Part shown: positions 20,763 through 31,186 of the stretch, in pieces
How the letters are laid out: every line of letters starts with the position of its first letter
Numbering within the stretch: position 1 is the first letter of the stretch
DNA from: Muscardinus avellanarius
Lineage: Eukaryota > Chordata > Mammalia > Rodentia > Gliridae
Assembly: GCA_963383645.1 (NCBI GenBank)
Contig: OY726566.1
Span: 99,030,302 to 99,094,301, forward strand
DNA length: 64,000 nt
Direction of reading: 5' to 3'
Program-made: the position numbers and the translations under genes
The notes under the pieces: generated by a model
What the model was told of the DNA's origin: nothing
The model's input: only the letters and a program-made list of their open reading frames with translations
The model's database searches: none

Positions 20763-23700
20763 AGTACTCTCCAGAGTCCTGTGTGTCCACCTGGAGCCTC
20801 ACACCGACCAGCATAACAAGGTGCACACACACACCTGAGCTACAGAGTCAAAGGAATAGATAGGCCTAAGGTGGGAGCAGAGGAGGGACATGGAGGGTGG
20901 ACTGGAGGGGAGGCCCCGCCTGCCAGTGGCTGAAGCTCGCGGAAGGAAGGAAGGGCTGTCACATTTCCTAGGTCCTCTGTGGTGCGGTGCTTTGGGAAGA
21001 CATGCTGGCTGTCAGCTTCTTAACTGGGGCAAGATAGGTCATCTCATTCTTAATGGGCAATCCTGTGTGTGGGATGGAGGGTGAGGGGGGGAAGGAGCAG
21101 AGGTGAGCCATCCTTGCACAAACAGGAAGCATTTCAAGTTATCTTTATTGCCCAAGTGTTTGAAGCCACGAGTCTCTTATCAGAACTGCCTCAGGCACAA
21201 CACAAGGGCCCCCACACCCTACCCCAGGGGTGAGGAGCCCCCAGGGTCAAGGGACGTATCCATTTACAGGCTGAACATCCTTTTCTCTTCTGTCTCTCTT
21301 CAGGATCCCCAGGGCTGCAGGGATTCCCAGTGCAAAAGGCCGTATGTGTGTTTCAGGCCCCTTCCCAGGGCCTGTGCATACATGCAAGCCTGACAGGCAC
21401 CCAGAAGCACCTCTGGGTCCAAGAGGAGGTAGAAGTGGCGGCGGCTTGGACACTCAAACCAGGAGGAGAGAATGGGGTTGGTGGTGGTGGGCGCTGCACT
21501 CTTGCCGTAGGACCCACAAATACCAAAGCAAGCTCGTCTCTGAGTCTGTGCTCTTACTAGTGTGGAAGTCTGTGTTCACATACTTTCAAAGGTGACTCAA
21601 CGGGACTGAAATGCTTCCAAGGCAGGCCAAGAGCTGCAGTGTACCCAGACAAAAGTGTACCCACGGAAACCCACGTGGGGTCAGATGTCATGGTTAAAAG
21701 CAGCGGTGGGTCTTAAGTTGTGGTCCTGTCAAAGGGAAAGAATGGTTCTAACCGGACCTTAGGCAGTGAGTACTTTTTTAAAAAAGCTCCTTAATGACTT
21801 AAAAGTGCTTTGAGGTTCTGTGACATTCATTGCTATCCTACCGGTTCCTCTCCTGTGATTCTGTTGTTGTTGTTAATGAGTAGCTTGTGGTGACAAGCTG
21901 CAAACTTTCTCAGGGAAACAGGACCCACTTCCTAACAGAAGACTGTAAACACTGAAGCTGTGGGCACTGTGGCCTTGCAGTCCTTGGGAAAGAGGGAAAT
22001 ACTCCCTCCAGGGCAGTCACCACACGGCACTGCAGGCTGCAAGGGGCCCAAGACTGGAACAGTCTGGGGACAAAAGGCAGGGGCTCAGATGGCCTCTGAA
22101 GCTCCGCTAAGAGTTCTGGAGTGTTCTGGGTGTCTGTGCACACCGCCCAGGGAAGGGGGCGTGGCCCAGCTCTGCCCCCCACCCTGGCTCTCTGCAACAT
22201 CAGGCAGCCTCTCTGTGCTGTGGACCTCAGCCACCTCATGTGTGAAAGCTTTAGTTCTGCTGCATGAAGACCTCACCAGGTTATTACCATGACTCAAGAA
22301 GGTCCCGTGCAATGAGGGAAGCCTACAAAAGAGATCCTTGAGAGAACAGAAAAAATATCACAAAACTGCCAACACCAGCAAGTCTTTCTGATCCTAGATC
22401 CCTGCCATAATGTTCCGGGAGGAAAGCAAAAAGGAGCAAATGTTTACTGAGCCCACGGCCCAAGCACGCTGACGAGTCCTCTCTGCACAGCCTCCTGCCT
22501 GACCCGCAGAGCAGTGCTCTCACCTCTGACAGGGCTCACCTATTGCCTCCTATTATATCCAGGCTGGTCAAAATTACCTTGTTCGGTATCATTTGATTAT
22601 ATCGGTCCCCCTTCTCTACACCATAAAATGTCTCTTGAATTGGAACCCCTTTTAAACCTTTCAACAACTGATCCCAAACACTTACCACTCTCATCCGCTG
22701 GTCTATTCTGTGCTTACCACTCCAGCCAAGCAAAAATTACTTTGCAAATGAATTCCATTATGCACTCTGCTTATTCACCTTGTTAAGCCAGCACAAGAGC
22801 TCTGACTATTTCTGTTGTCTCTCTATAGAAGAATGAATACCTCATGTATCCGACTTCCTTGGAAATAAGCTGATCCACAAAATTGATCTGCATAAATTAA
22901 TTTCCCCCTCTACCAGAACTTAACCCTTTAAGGCGCTTTAAATCCTTCTTAGAGTAAGTCATGGTAAAAATCAAACAAAAGAGTTTCCTTATTTTAGCCA
23001 TTTTCATTCCTGTAATACATTAGAGAACCTCCCGGTCTTAGCAGAACATCATGGACATCGATTAATCTTTTCCTGATGGTGCAGGCCATACTTAATGAAT
23101 ACCAGTGATCATCCTGCACGGGCTGCAGATGGGAGTGGTTGGGGCAGTGCTGGGCGCACGTGCATTCTCCCGCGTGCTTTCTCTCACTCTCTCCCCTTGG
23201 CGCGAGTTCCCTTGAAATTTACTTTCCAGCTGAAGTCCTTGCTATCAGCGTGGATTCTGGTGAGTGGGGCAGTCCCACAGCATCGGGGGGTAACAGGCTG
23301 TCTTTGGCACAATCTCAAGAATTCACACCCCGGCTTTTGTCAGAGTCCTATTAATTCTTTATTGGAGGGAAAAAAAAGTGGAGGGGAAAAAAACACATTT
23401 TCACAACCAGCAACAAGCCAAAGTTCCCCAAATCTTACCATGTAACTTTCAACGGGACTTCAGGCATAAATACCAATAAAATGTGCTTTTAGAATGCTGT
23501 GAAACTAGAAGTTCTTTTCAGAACTTGCATAATTAATCACTTTGAATATGATAATTGAAAGTTATTTAATATTTGAATAACAATCTACAGAGTGAACCCA
23601 TAAGGAAATATTGATATGGAGGAAAATTGTGAATATCCACAAACATTTCTTTTTCCCATCAGGATGCAATCTGTAATTGTGTGGAACAGAAATGCTCCTC

Positions 23701-24029
23701 CATCCGATGTTATGGAGGGTTCCATAGTCATATTTCACTGCAGATGGACAGACCCACATGGAGGGAAAACGCCCTTGTCTGCTCATATATCAAACGGGAT
23801 TCTTTTTGTGAAAAAGGTTTTATAAAGTCTACAGCATGCGCACATGCAGAAGAGTCCATCGATCTCAATTCTGTGTAAACATGGTGGCGTCTAATTAATC
23901 AGAACCTACTAGGGCAAAGCGGCTAGGCAAGAGGTGTTAAAATAGAGCAGAATCGCTACAAAGCTGTTCAATGCTGTGTTCTGAAACGAGCGGCTACAAA
24001 AATCACAAAAATATTTTGCAATTTTAAAG
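20763..24029. other. repeat-poor unique sequence, 3.3 kb
   Basis: No SINE, LINE or convincing exon was found. Open frames up to 116 codons occur on both strands without recognisable motifs. If the minus-strand gene promoted at 31 kb extends this far, this is intronic or downstream DNA. Confidence 0.4.
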
Positions 24030-24212
24030 GTTTTTTGGGGGAGCAGGGGGGATATACTGGGAATTTAACCCAGGAGTGCTCTACCTCTATACCTTCAGCC
24101 CTGTTTAATTTTTATTTTGAAACAGGGTCTAAGTTGCTGAAGCTGGCCTCAAACCTGTGATCCTCCTGTCTTAGCCTCCTAAGTACTAGAATTACAGGCA
24201 TGTGCCACTGTT
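24030..24212 (-). repeat. B1-dID SINE
   Basis: An antisense dimer with poly-G in the head (GGGGGAGCAGGGGGG); the B1 half ends at GGCATGTGCCACTG and runs into the CT tract. Confidence 0.78.
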
Positions 24213-24604
24213 TGTTCTCCCTCCCTCCCTCTCTCTCTCTCTCTCTCTCCCTCCCTCCCTCCCTCTTTCTCTCCCTCCCTCTCTCTCTCCCTCTCTCCCT
24301 CCCTCTCTCTCTCCCTCCCTTTCTCTCCCTCCCTCTCTCTCCCTCCCTCTCTCTCTCCCTCCCTCTCTTTCTCCCTCCCTCCCTCTTTCCTTCCCTCTCT
24401 CTCCCCCCCTCTCTCTCCCTCCCTCTCTCTCTCCCTCCCTCTCTTTCTCCCTCCCTCCCTCTTTCCTTCCCTCTCTCTCCCCCCCTCTCTCTCCCTCCCT
24501 CTCTCTCTCCCTCCCTCTCTCTCTCCCTCCCTCTCTCTCCTTCCCTCTCTCTCCCCCCCTCTCTCTCTTTCTCTTTCTTTCTCTCTCTCTCCCCCGCCCC
24601 TCTC
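24213..24604. repeat. 392-bp polypyrimidine (CT/CCT) tract with 76-bp higher-order unit
   Basis: The plus strand is virtually all C and T. Within it, the 76-bp block starting CTCTTTCTCCCTCCCTCCCT at 24365 recurs at 24441. It encodes only Ser/Leu/Pro or Arg/Glu/Gly low-complexity frames. Confidence 0.93.
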
Positions 24605-24642
24605 CCTAATGGCAAAGTCACCCATCAAGAAACATGCCAGTC

Positions 24643-24863
24643 GGGGCCGGGCGTGGTGGCGCATGCTTGTCATCCCCGCACTTGGGAGGCTGAGACAGGA
24701 GGATCACACAGGTTCGAAGCCAGCCTCAGCTACTTAGTGAGGCTCTCAGCAACTTAGTGAGACCCTGTTTCCAAATAAAATAGAAAATAGGTCTGAGAGT
24801 ATAGCCCGGAGGTGGAAAGCCTCTGGGTTCCACCCCCAGTACCACAAAAAAAAAAAAAAAAGA
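24643..24863 (+). repeat. B1-dID SINE, intermediate subfamily
   Basis: It has AGGTCTGAGAGTATAGCCCG in the right half like the 'cttaagag' copies but keeps the full GCTACTTAGTGAGGCTCTCA segment in the B1 half. The 16-bp duplication AAGAAACATGCCAGTC flanks it at 24627-24642 and 24864-24879. Confidence 0.92.
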
Positions 24864-25068
24864 AAGAAACATGCCAGTCAGATGAAACTGTCCACTACAT
24901 CTCTTGCCTTTCCACTGGCTTTAGAACACAGAGAGGGAAGAAGATGCTCTCGAAGTCGGCCTGGTGCTCACTAGCATGAACACCTAGCTCTCTGGCTTAG
25001 AGGACCTGGTAAAACAGGTATGGCTTTTGCTGACTGGGAATCTCTAAGAATCTGACAAACTGTCCTTT

Positions 25069-25283
25069 CTAATTCTGGATGAAGTAATAGTCCCCTGAAT
25101 CACTGAGATTTCTTTTGTGTGCGCTCTCTTCTTCACTGAAGGGCAGCTCGAGATTTTCATACTTTATGTATTCGGCATTCTGTTTGTCAAATCTGCTGGA
25201 GATAATGGAGAAAGATTCCCAAGAGCTGGAAGTAGAGGGGTGAATTTCAAAGCGCTCCAAGGGCCAGGCGGAAGGTCGCGGCT
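25069..25283 (-). CDS. candidate coding exon of an unrecognised minus-strand gene (partial)
   Basis: On the minus strand a pyrimidine-rich stretch leads to CACCCCGTCAG at 25284, after which 215 bases stay open to a TAG at 25069-25071. The predicted peptide has non-repetitive, protein-like composition: a Ser-rich start (PSTSSSWESFSIISS), then charged segments (RFDKQNAEYIKYENLELPF, SEEESAHKRNLSDSGDYYF). The exon starts in phase 1, the same phase as the MAPVHG frame at the splice donor at 30951, and joining the two would give 78 codons including the stop. An alternative acceptor, CTCGTCTCAG at about 25336, is in phase 0. No polyadenylation signal was found nearby and I recognise no family, so it may be an internal exon, an alternative exon, or chance. 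Confidence 0.33.
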
Positions 25284-25419
25284 CTGACGGGGTGAAGGTA
25301 TCGGACACAAGTACAAGAGAAATGAAGGCTCGGGGCTGAGACGAGAGCAAGCTAAATGCCGGTCACCGATCCAGGGCTGCTGTAAAGGAAGTCACGGCAT
25401 AGACAGATTAAAAGCAAGA

Positions 25420-25545
25420 GTCGATTCGGCAAGTATTTCTGAAGCGCCTACTAGGTTTAAGGAATGCATAGCTATTGTAGGGCATACAAAGATGAATCAG
25501 ACATGCTTCTTGCCCTCCAGGGGTTCCCAAGGATGCAGGAACCCT
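25420..25545 (-). repeat. L2/MIR-class ancient repeat fragment
   Basis: AAGTATTTCTGAAGCGCCTA, GGGCATACAAAGATGAATCA and CTTGCCCTCCAGGGG are in the order of an old LINE2-type 3' end. Confidence 0.4.
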
Positions 25546-26659
25546 GAAGTCGTTTTTCTTGTGTACGCCATACTAATGAGAACATTATTAAAGAACCACA
25601 TTCAGGTTTGATGACCACCATTTTTTCTTTTTTTATAATGGGGAGAAGCGAGAGAGGGTTCAGAGAGAGAAGAGATGCTTTCAGGGACACAAAACAAGCT
25701 CTGTGAGGAAAAGGCTAGAGACCCAGTTATTATCCTCAAGTATATGAAAGGTTTTAGAGAGAGAGGGACAGGGTAAGAGAAAACAAGTTTGAATGACAGC
25801 AGGCAAGAATTCTGCCAGGCCCAGGAATTTCTTGACAATCAGGTTAATAGCATACCGGAATTGGTCACTGAGGGACTTCCTAGTGCCCTTTCCTGGGGAA
25901 AAAAAATATTTTTAATGAATTGGCTATTTCAAGTCACAGACACTGGCCTTCCTAAAGACAGGGGAGACTGGCATCTCTGTGGAGATCTCGCTCTGCTCTG
26001 GGCTCTCGTTCCTGAGGGCAGAGCCAGCCTTTCCTTCTTCTAGGACCCCAGAACCATCTGCCCCTGGGAAGCGGCTGACTGTTGTTGCATGACCACTCAA
26101 TCTACGTGACGTCAATGTCCGTCCCCACCAGTAAGTGCCACCACACAGCTCCCTGGAACAGGAGCTCAGCAGGGCAGCAGAGTCAGGAATCAATTCTCCA
26201 TCCGACAACCACACATGGATTCAAGGGCCCATTCACCACAGAGCCTGTAACTCTAAACGCAGAAAACAGAAAATGCCCCAGCGGCATGTGCAAATGAGAA
26301 ATGTATTTGCATTGACAAGGATATAAAATGTAAGTAATGAAAGAGGATGAAGGAATCTTCTGCAAATAAGAGATGGTAATGTCGGAGAAATTCCTAAGGA
26401 AATCTATGCGCATTTTCAACACTGGAAATACTTTGAGTCCAAATAAAGAAAATATTTCAAGAGAAAATAGGGAAATGGTATCTTCCCTTTATACCTAAAA
26501 GGAAAAAAAAAAAAGTAAGCATGTAAAACGAGCTGCCACTAAGAAAGAAAAAGAAGAAGAAAATGCTGCATATGGGTTCAGACCTACCCTCAGGGGTTCA
26601 AGTTTTAAGTATCTTGATTTTCACTTCCCACTCCCCTGAAATCCTCAAGAGCAGAGGCC
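25546..26659. other. repeat-poor sequence between candidate exons
   Basis: No exon is supported. A TGACGTCA site is noted separately. Confidence 0.4.
26107..26114. promoter_or_regulatory. palindromic CRE (TGACGTCA)
   Basis: An exact full-length ATF/CREB consensus. A single occurrence of 8 bp can be chance, and no promoter is evident next to it. Confidence 0.3.
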
Positions 26660-26745
26660 AACTCTTTGCTATTTCTCTAAATCTATAGAGCCTGCCATGG
26701 GGCCCAGCACATAGTAGACCCTAAATAAATGTTTGCTGGATATAT
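26660..26745 (-). repeat. MIR/L2-type 3' fragment
   Basis: GCCCAGCACATAGTAGACCC, then TAAATAAATGTTTGCTGGAT, matching the common end of these ancient elements. Confidence 0.5.
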
Positions 26746-27779
26746 ATATTAAAGATTTCCCCTGCTCTACAGAGTGGGGGGACAGGGAACTCATGTGGGT
26801 AGAGGGCACAAAAAGTACCCAGCAAAAAGCACAATCTCAGTCATAATTAACATCATCAATCCCAAGCAGCTGTTTCTTTTAGAGAAAAAAATAAAAGATC
26901 TTCTTATACTCTGGGCTTCCAATTTTCTGGGGTTTCCACCCCTCCAACAGGGCACTGGCGTATGAGATGGCACTCTTACGTGTTTGGGCCTTTCGAGTGC
27001 ACAGTCTATCGGGGGTTATATGAAGTTGGCATTATGCTGCAGCCCGTCTTTGATAGCAACCCCAAGTGCCTGGATCGTCATCACAAGGCTGCCAGAAAAC
27101 ACTGGCAAATTACATGTTCAGAGAACAATAAAAAAAAAATGCTCACATATCCGCCCCTCTTGATCATCACTACTTTGTTCTATGCAAACCTCAAAGGTGG
27201 TTCCCCAAGATTGGTCTCTATGGGAGGAGGGGAGAGAGAGATGAAGAGCATAAGACAGAAAATATACAGAAAAGGAGCAGCCGTAACTCGCAGAGAGCAC
27301 CCGGTTTTCTCTGGCAGGACACTCAAGTGGAGTGCATGGCGAGCAGACCCTGGCTGTGGCTGGGCCTTCCCTGAGATGGCTCTGCCTGCCTGCCGGTTAG
27401 GAGCCCTGGCTTAGGGCAAAGGTCACTTTTCATAGTTGGGGTTGCTTTCCCAGAGGCACAACTACAGTCCCTGAAACTCTGTTCTAGCATTTGTTTGCAC
27501 ATTTTTAAAGTGCAAACTGTAGAAGAGAAATTCTCTACCTGAGACCAGCAGAAGTTCAATAGTAATAAAGACTCTGGAAAGGTCACCGAGGGGTAAAAAA
27601 AAAAAAAGTTCTTTCTTCTGTGGCTATAGGGGGTTTATTGTTGCTGGTGCCCAAACTGGAAAAGGAATAGCAGGAGATTAATAATTGAAATGTTGCTATT
27701 ATTGGTTTTCTAAACTATTTGTGGGTTATTCTCTCCCTGGAGTGGTCATGCCATAAGCAGCTCAGAAGATAGAGGGATT
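26746..27779. other. repeat-poor unique sequence
   Basis: The plus-strand frame 26962-27414 (150 codons) is open but its composition and lack of splice signals do not support a gene. Confidence 0.4.
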
Positions 27780-27990
27780 TAACACATACTGAGAAAATGC
27801 CTCCCACAGCCAGGGACTCTGCTAAATACTAGCTCCTAATGGAGTCCTCACACAATCCAATAAAGCTAAATAAATAAATAAAAGGCTCTGAGAAGTTAAG
27901 TAACATACCCAAAGTCATACAGCGGGATTATTCGAACTCTAGTTTCTCTGATTCGAGTGTCATACCACACTGTTCAGAATCAAAGGTAAA
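27780..27990 (-). repeat. MIR SINE
   Basis: Antisense MIR: CTCTGAGAAGTTAAGTAACA, CCCAAAGTCATACAGCGGGA, ATTCGAACTCTAGTTTCTCT. An AATAAATAAATAAA run interrupts it at about 27867. Confidence 0.7.
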
Positions 27991-29250
27991 ATTAACGAAC
28001 TCACTATTCAAATGTGATGAGCAGGAAAACAATATTTATACTTACTTGCTTTAAAAATATACAACATTAACACAGGAAAAGATATTTTAGAACCCATGTC
28101 ATCAAATTCTTTTAAGGGAAGATGATTCAGAATCTCCTTTCTTGGTAGGCCTCTTCATAGACAGGTGCCTTCAGGTCCTGCTGCTGAAGAGATGCACCAT
28201 GACAGTTTTTGGAAGTCTAGAAAGTAGTCTTGATATGAACCAATACTAATCAACATACCATACCTCAGTACAGTAGGACATGATTAACTCGGAATTCAGG
28301 CTCCTCTAATTCAGAGCCCACAGCAGTACAGACCTTTGTGGTTGGCCTTTGCACTACATACTGAAAAGACCTTGCTAAGCAAGTCGATGGAGTAAATACG
28401 ATTACAACGCAAATGTTTAACCTTCTAAGGAAAATAAACTTTTTAAAAATAAGTTTAACTTAATCAGTATCAAGCTACCAAAATGAATGTGCAATTTATA
28501 AACCTACCATCAAAGCAGGCCTGGAAGACTGATTATACTGTTGTCCATACATTCATATTATTAAACATACCGTGTTTCAAAAACGGTATTCCTATATAGG
28601 TCTCCGGAAGCCCGAGTGCTCCACTAATGCTCTGAGGCCTTCGCCCTGTATTCCACCCGGATGCACCTGCACCGTGTTTAAGCAATTCCAGCCAAAAGGC
28701 CTCACGTGTCATCACACTTCGGAGAAGAATCGCGTTCAAGTTTTAGGAGCTCAAAACCCATTAGAAATCCCTCTTCTCAGAGAATTCTACAAGAAAAGCC
28801 TCACTCATTTAAAACAGACACACACGTGAGTTCCGATTGGGATATGGTAAAAATGAGGATCAGTGACCAGCAGATATCACCAAGGAGGGGAAAAGGGCCT
28901 AGAGTCTTGGAAGCACACAGCACAGAGAGTGCACGGCAGCACAATGCTTGGCTGCGGAGGTCATCGGTCCCTTTTAAAGAAGACCCAGCAGTCTCTTGCA
29001 GAAAGAGCCTGAGTTTTTGGTTCAGTAATGCCAGGAGAGGTGAGGAGGGAGACTACGAAGAGAATTATAAAGAAGCACAGAGAAACTCCTGCAGAATAAA
29101 AGGCTTCGGAGCACAGTAATAATTAAGAGAGCGCACGGACAAGATCAAGGAAAACCCAGGGTTTCCTGGGACAGGAAGGCTGGCAAATAAAAACTGTGAG
29201 CTGAGACCTTTGAGAACCATGATTACTCTTAAACCATTACACCTACACAC

Positions 29251-29252
<2 letters not shown>
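27991..29252. other. repeat-poor unique sequence
   Basis: No supported exon or repeat. It lies in the SINE-free interval beside the CpG island and could hold conserved regulatory DNA, which cannot be judged without alignment. Confidence 0.4.

Positions 29253-29299
<47 letters not shown>
29253..29299. repeat. (TG)n microsatellite without an adjoining SINE
   Basis: 23 TG units. Unlike most TG/CA tracts in the window, it is not next to a SINE end. Confidence 0.93.
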
Positions 29300-29301
<2 letters not shown>

Positions 29302-30529
29302 CGTCTGGTATAATGCGCTAAAAGAACAATGTAATAAGAACAGAGCGCCAAGTCTTAGCCACGGAGGGATGGTCTACCTTTGGCATGAACTTAGAATTTA
29401 AGGGAATTCCGAGACCCGGCCCAGCTCCCAAGCCAGCCTTGTACAAAGTTGACAAAAAACACCCCAGCCCACAATTCTAGCCCCCTGTAACAGGGAAAGA
29501 AAGCAGACTCTACTATAGTTGTGAATTCAAAGCCAAGTTCCTTTTCTACAGCTCACCCCAAGTGTCCAGCAGAGGGAGTCTCAGGAGGTACTTAATAAAG
29601 AGAAAACTGTTTCATTTTATCACTCTAGACAGTGGGAGCTTTGACTGCAGCCCCCTCCCCTAGACAGATGAACAATGACTGCCGGGCATGGGCTCTCCTA
29701 CATATTCACATGTCCACCCGCATGTTCTATTCTGCGTGGTGGACTGATCAGAAATTTTGTTTTGTTTTTTCGAATGGTTAAATGGACCCTGTGTTCTTCA
29801 GAATCAAAGAGGAAAGCCCCTGGAATAACATCTCTCTGTTGCCTTCTAAACAGCCCCTTTGTTTCTAAGAGAGCCTGAAAAAAAATATTTACAGTCGATA
29901 GGTTATTTACAGCCTCGTTATACAAGGCCTGACTGGTAACTTTGTTCCATCCAGAAACCTAATTCATTTGGAGCCCTGGAACTAATAACCGATTTTCTTT
30001 CCAGATAAGTTTTTTTTTTTTTTCTTTTTTAAAATCAGCCTCTCCTAACAGAGATAAAACTATTCATGCGATCCCCGTCTACTCGCCACAACTGCTCTCG
30101 GATTTATAGGATTACAATCTCTCCTTGGCCCTCCTCTCTGTTCCAGGCAAACCCTCTCCCCTCTCTCTCGTTTGCGATTTCTTCCACAGAATACGGGCAC
30201 AAAACCGAAAGGAAGCCAGATGGACCCTCGCTAAAAGTATGTAAAGGCTGCTATTTCAATGATTTCATGGGAGAAACATTTTCACGATGCAATGAGTGAA
30301 AAATCAGGCATACTTTGGCTGAAAAATCCCTCGTACTACGAGCACACAAAAACACATCGAAGTGTAAAAACTTAGTTGATTCGGGCTTGATTTCTGGCTG
30401 GAGGCTGAGGGAACTGACTTGAAGAGGAACCAAAGAGTGCGTCCGAGGCAACTGCGTGTAGTCTTCTGCCTCACCTTCTCTCCTTTCTTCCCGAAGACAG
30501 TCCGATCGGAAAAAATCGCCCAACGCCAG
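29300..30529. other. first-intron-proximal unique sequence
   Basis: Immediately downstream (minus strand) of the CpG island. It contains a T-rich run at 30009-30030 and no recognised element. Confidence 0.4.
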
Positions 30530-30784
30530 GTGGGGAGGGTGCACAAAGCCGAGGTCCCCCGGCCCGGGCCGCGCCGCCCGGCCGCCCCCCGGCCGCTCGG
30601 AAGCCCGAACCGCACGGCGCCCCCCGCACGCGAACGCGGGGCTCTGCCCGGTCTCATTGTTCTGCCCGGGTCTGCCGTGGACTTTTGCCTCGGTGCCCCC
30701 CGCGATCCGATTCCACGGCCCCCACCCCACCCCCCAAATCGGAGGCTCGCGAAGAATAAAGGGGTGCGGGGTGGGAGTGCGCGG

Positions 30785-30850
30785 CCCGGGCGGGGGCGCG
30801 GCGCGGGCGGGGGGGGCGGCTCGGGCGGGGGGGGGCCGGGCGCCTCCACG
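30785..30850 (+). other. G-quadruplex-prone G runs
   Basis: The plus strand has repeated runs of four to nine Gs separated by one to seven bases (GGGCGGGGGCGC, GGGCGGGGGGGGCGG, GGGCGGGGGGGGGC). This is the template strand of the first intron start. Confidence 0.6.
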
Positions 30851-30898
30851 CACCCCCCCCCCGGACCGGGCGCCCACCCCCGAGCCGCGCGGGCCGGG

Positions 30899-30947
30899 GC
30901 GGCGGCGGCGGCGGCAGAACAAAGCTGCGGCGGCGGCGGCGGCGGCT
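30899..30947. repeat. two GGC/GCC trinucleotide tracts beside the splice donor
   Basis: (GGC)5-6 at 30899-30914 and (CGG)6-7 at 30927-30946, separated by AGAACAAAGCTG. On the transcribed strand they form GCC runs that start right after GTAAG. Confidence 0.9.
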
Positions 30948-30950
30948 TAC

Positions 30951-30969
30951 CTCCGTGCACGGGGGCCAT
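30951..30969 (-). CDS. possible start of coding sequence (MAPVHG-), partial
   Basis: ATGGCCCCCGTGCACGGAG ends exactly at the splice donor and encodes Met-Ala-Pro-Val-His-Gly plus one base (phase 1). The start has G at +4 but no purine at -3. It is the only ATG of the exon whose frame continues openly into the exon candidate at 25283. DNA polymerase alpha catalytic subunit also begins MAPVHG, but the surroundings give no other support for that gene, so I do not assign it. Confidence 0.3.
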
Positions 30970-31040
30970 CGGGGCCGGGGCGTCCGCGGTTCATGGCAAC
31001 GGCGCGCGGCAGGCGGCGCGCGAGCTCGGCCCCCCCGGCC

Positions 31041-31058
31041 TCAGGCGGCATCTGCCAT
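31041..31058 (-). other. upstream ORF, 5 codons (MADAA)
   Basis: ATGGCAGATGCCGCCTGA in the leader of the putative first exon, with A at -3 and G at +4, a strong initiation context. If the leader is transcribed, it would restrain initiation downstream. It overlaps the ATG at 31051 in another frame. Confidence 0.4.
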
Positions 31059-31174
31059 CTTGAGCCTGTGTCTCCGCTCTGGGCGCCGCCGAGGCCGCCA
31101 GCGCCCGCATCGCCGCCCGCGCGGCCGGCGCCGGGGGAGGGGCGGGCGGGGCGCGGGCAGCGCGAGGCCGGGGC

Positions 31175-31186
31175 TCAGCCCAGCAT
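31175..31186 (-). other. upstream ORF, 3 codons (MLG)
   Basis: ATGCTGGGCTGA with A at -3. Its relevance depends on whether transcription starts above 31186. Confidence 0.3.

Noticed and set aside
24112..24757. Ser/Leu/Pro- and Arg/Glu/Gly-rich frames up to 185 codons
   Set aside because: Low-complexity translation of the polypyrimidine tract.
30951..30969. Assignment of the MAPVHG start to the DNA polymerase alpha gene POLA1
   Set aside because: Six residues are too few, the next candidate exon does not continue as that protein, and no other POLA1 exon is seen.
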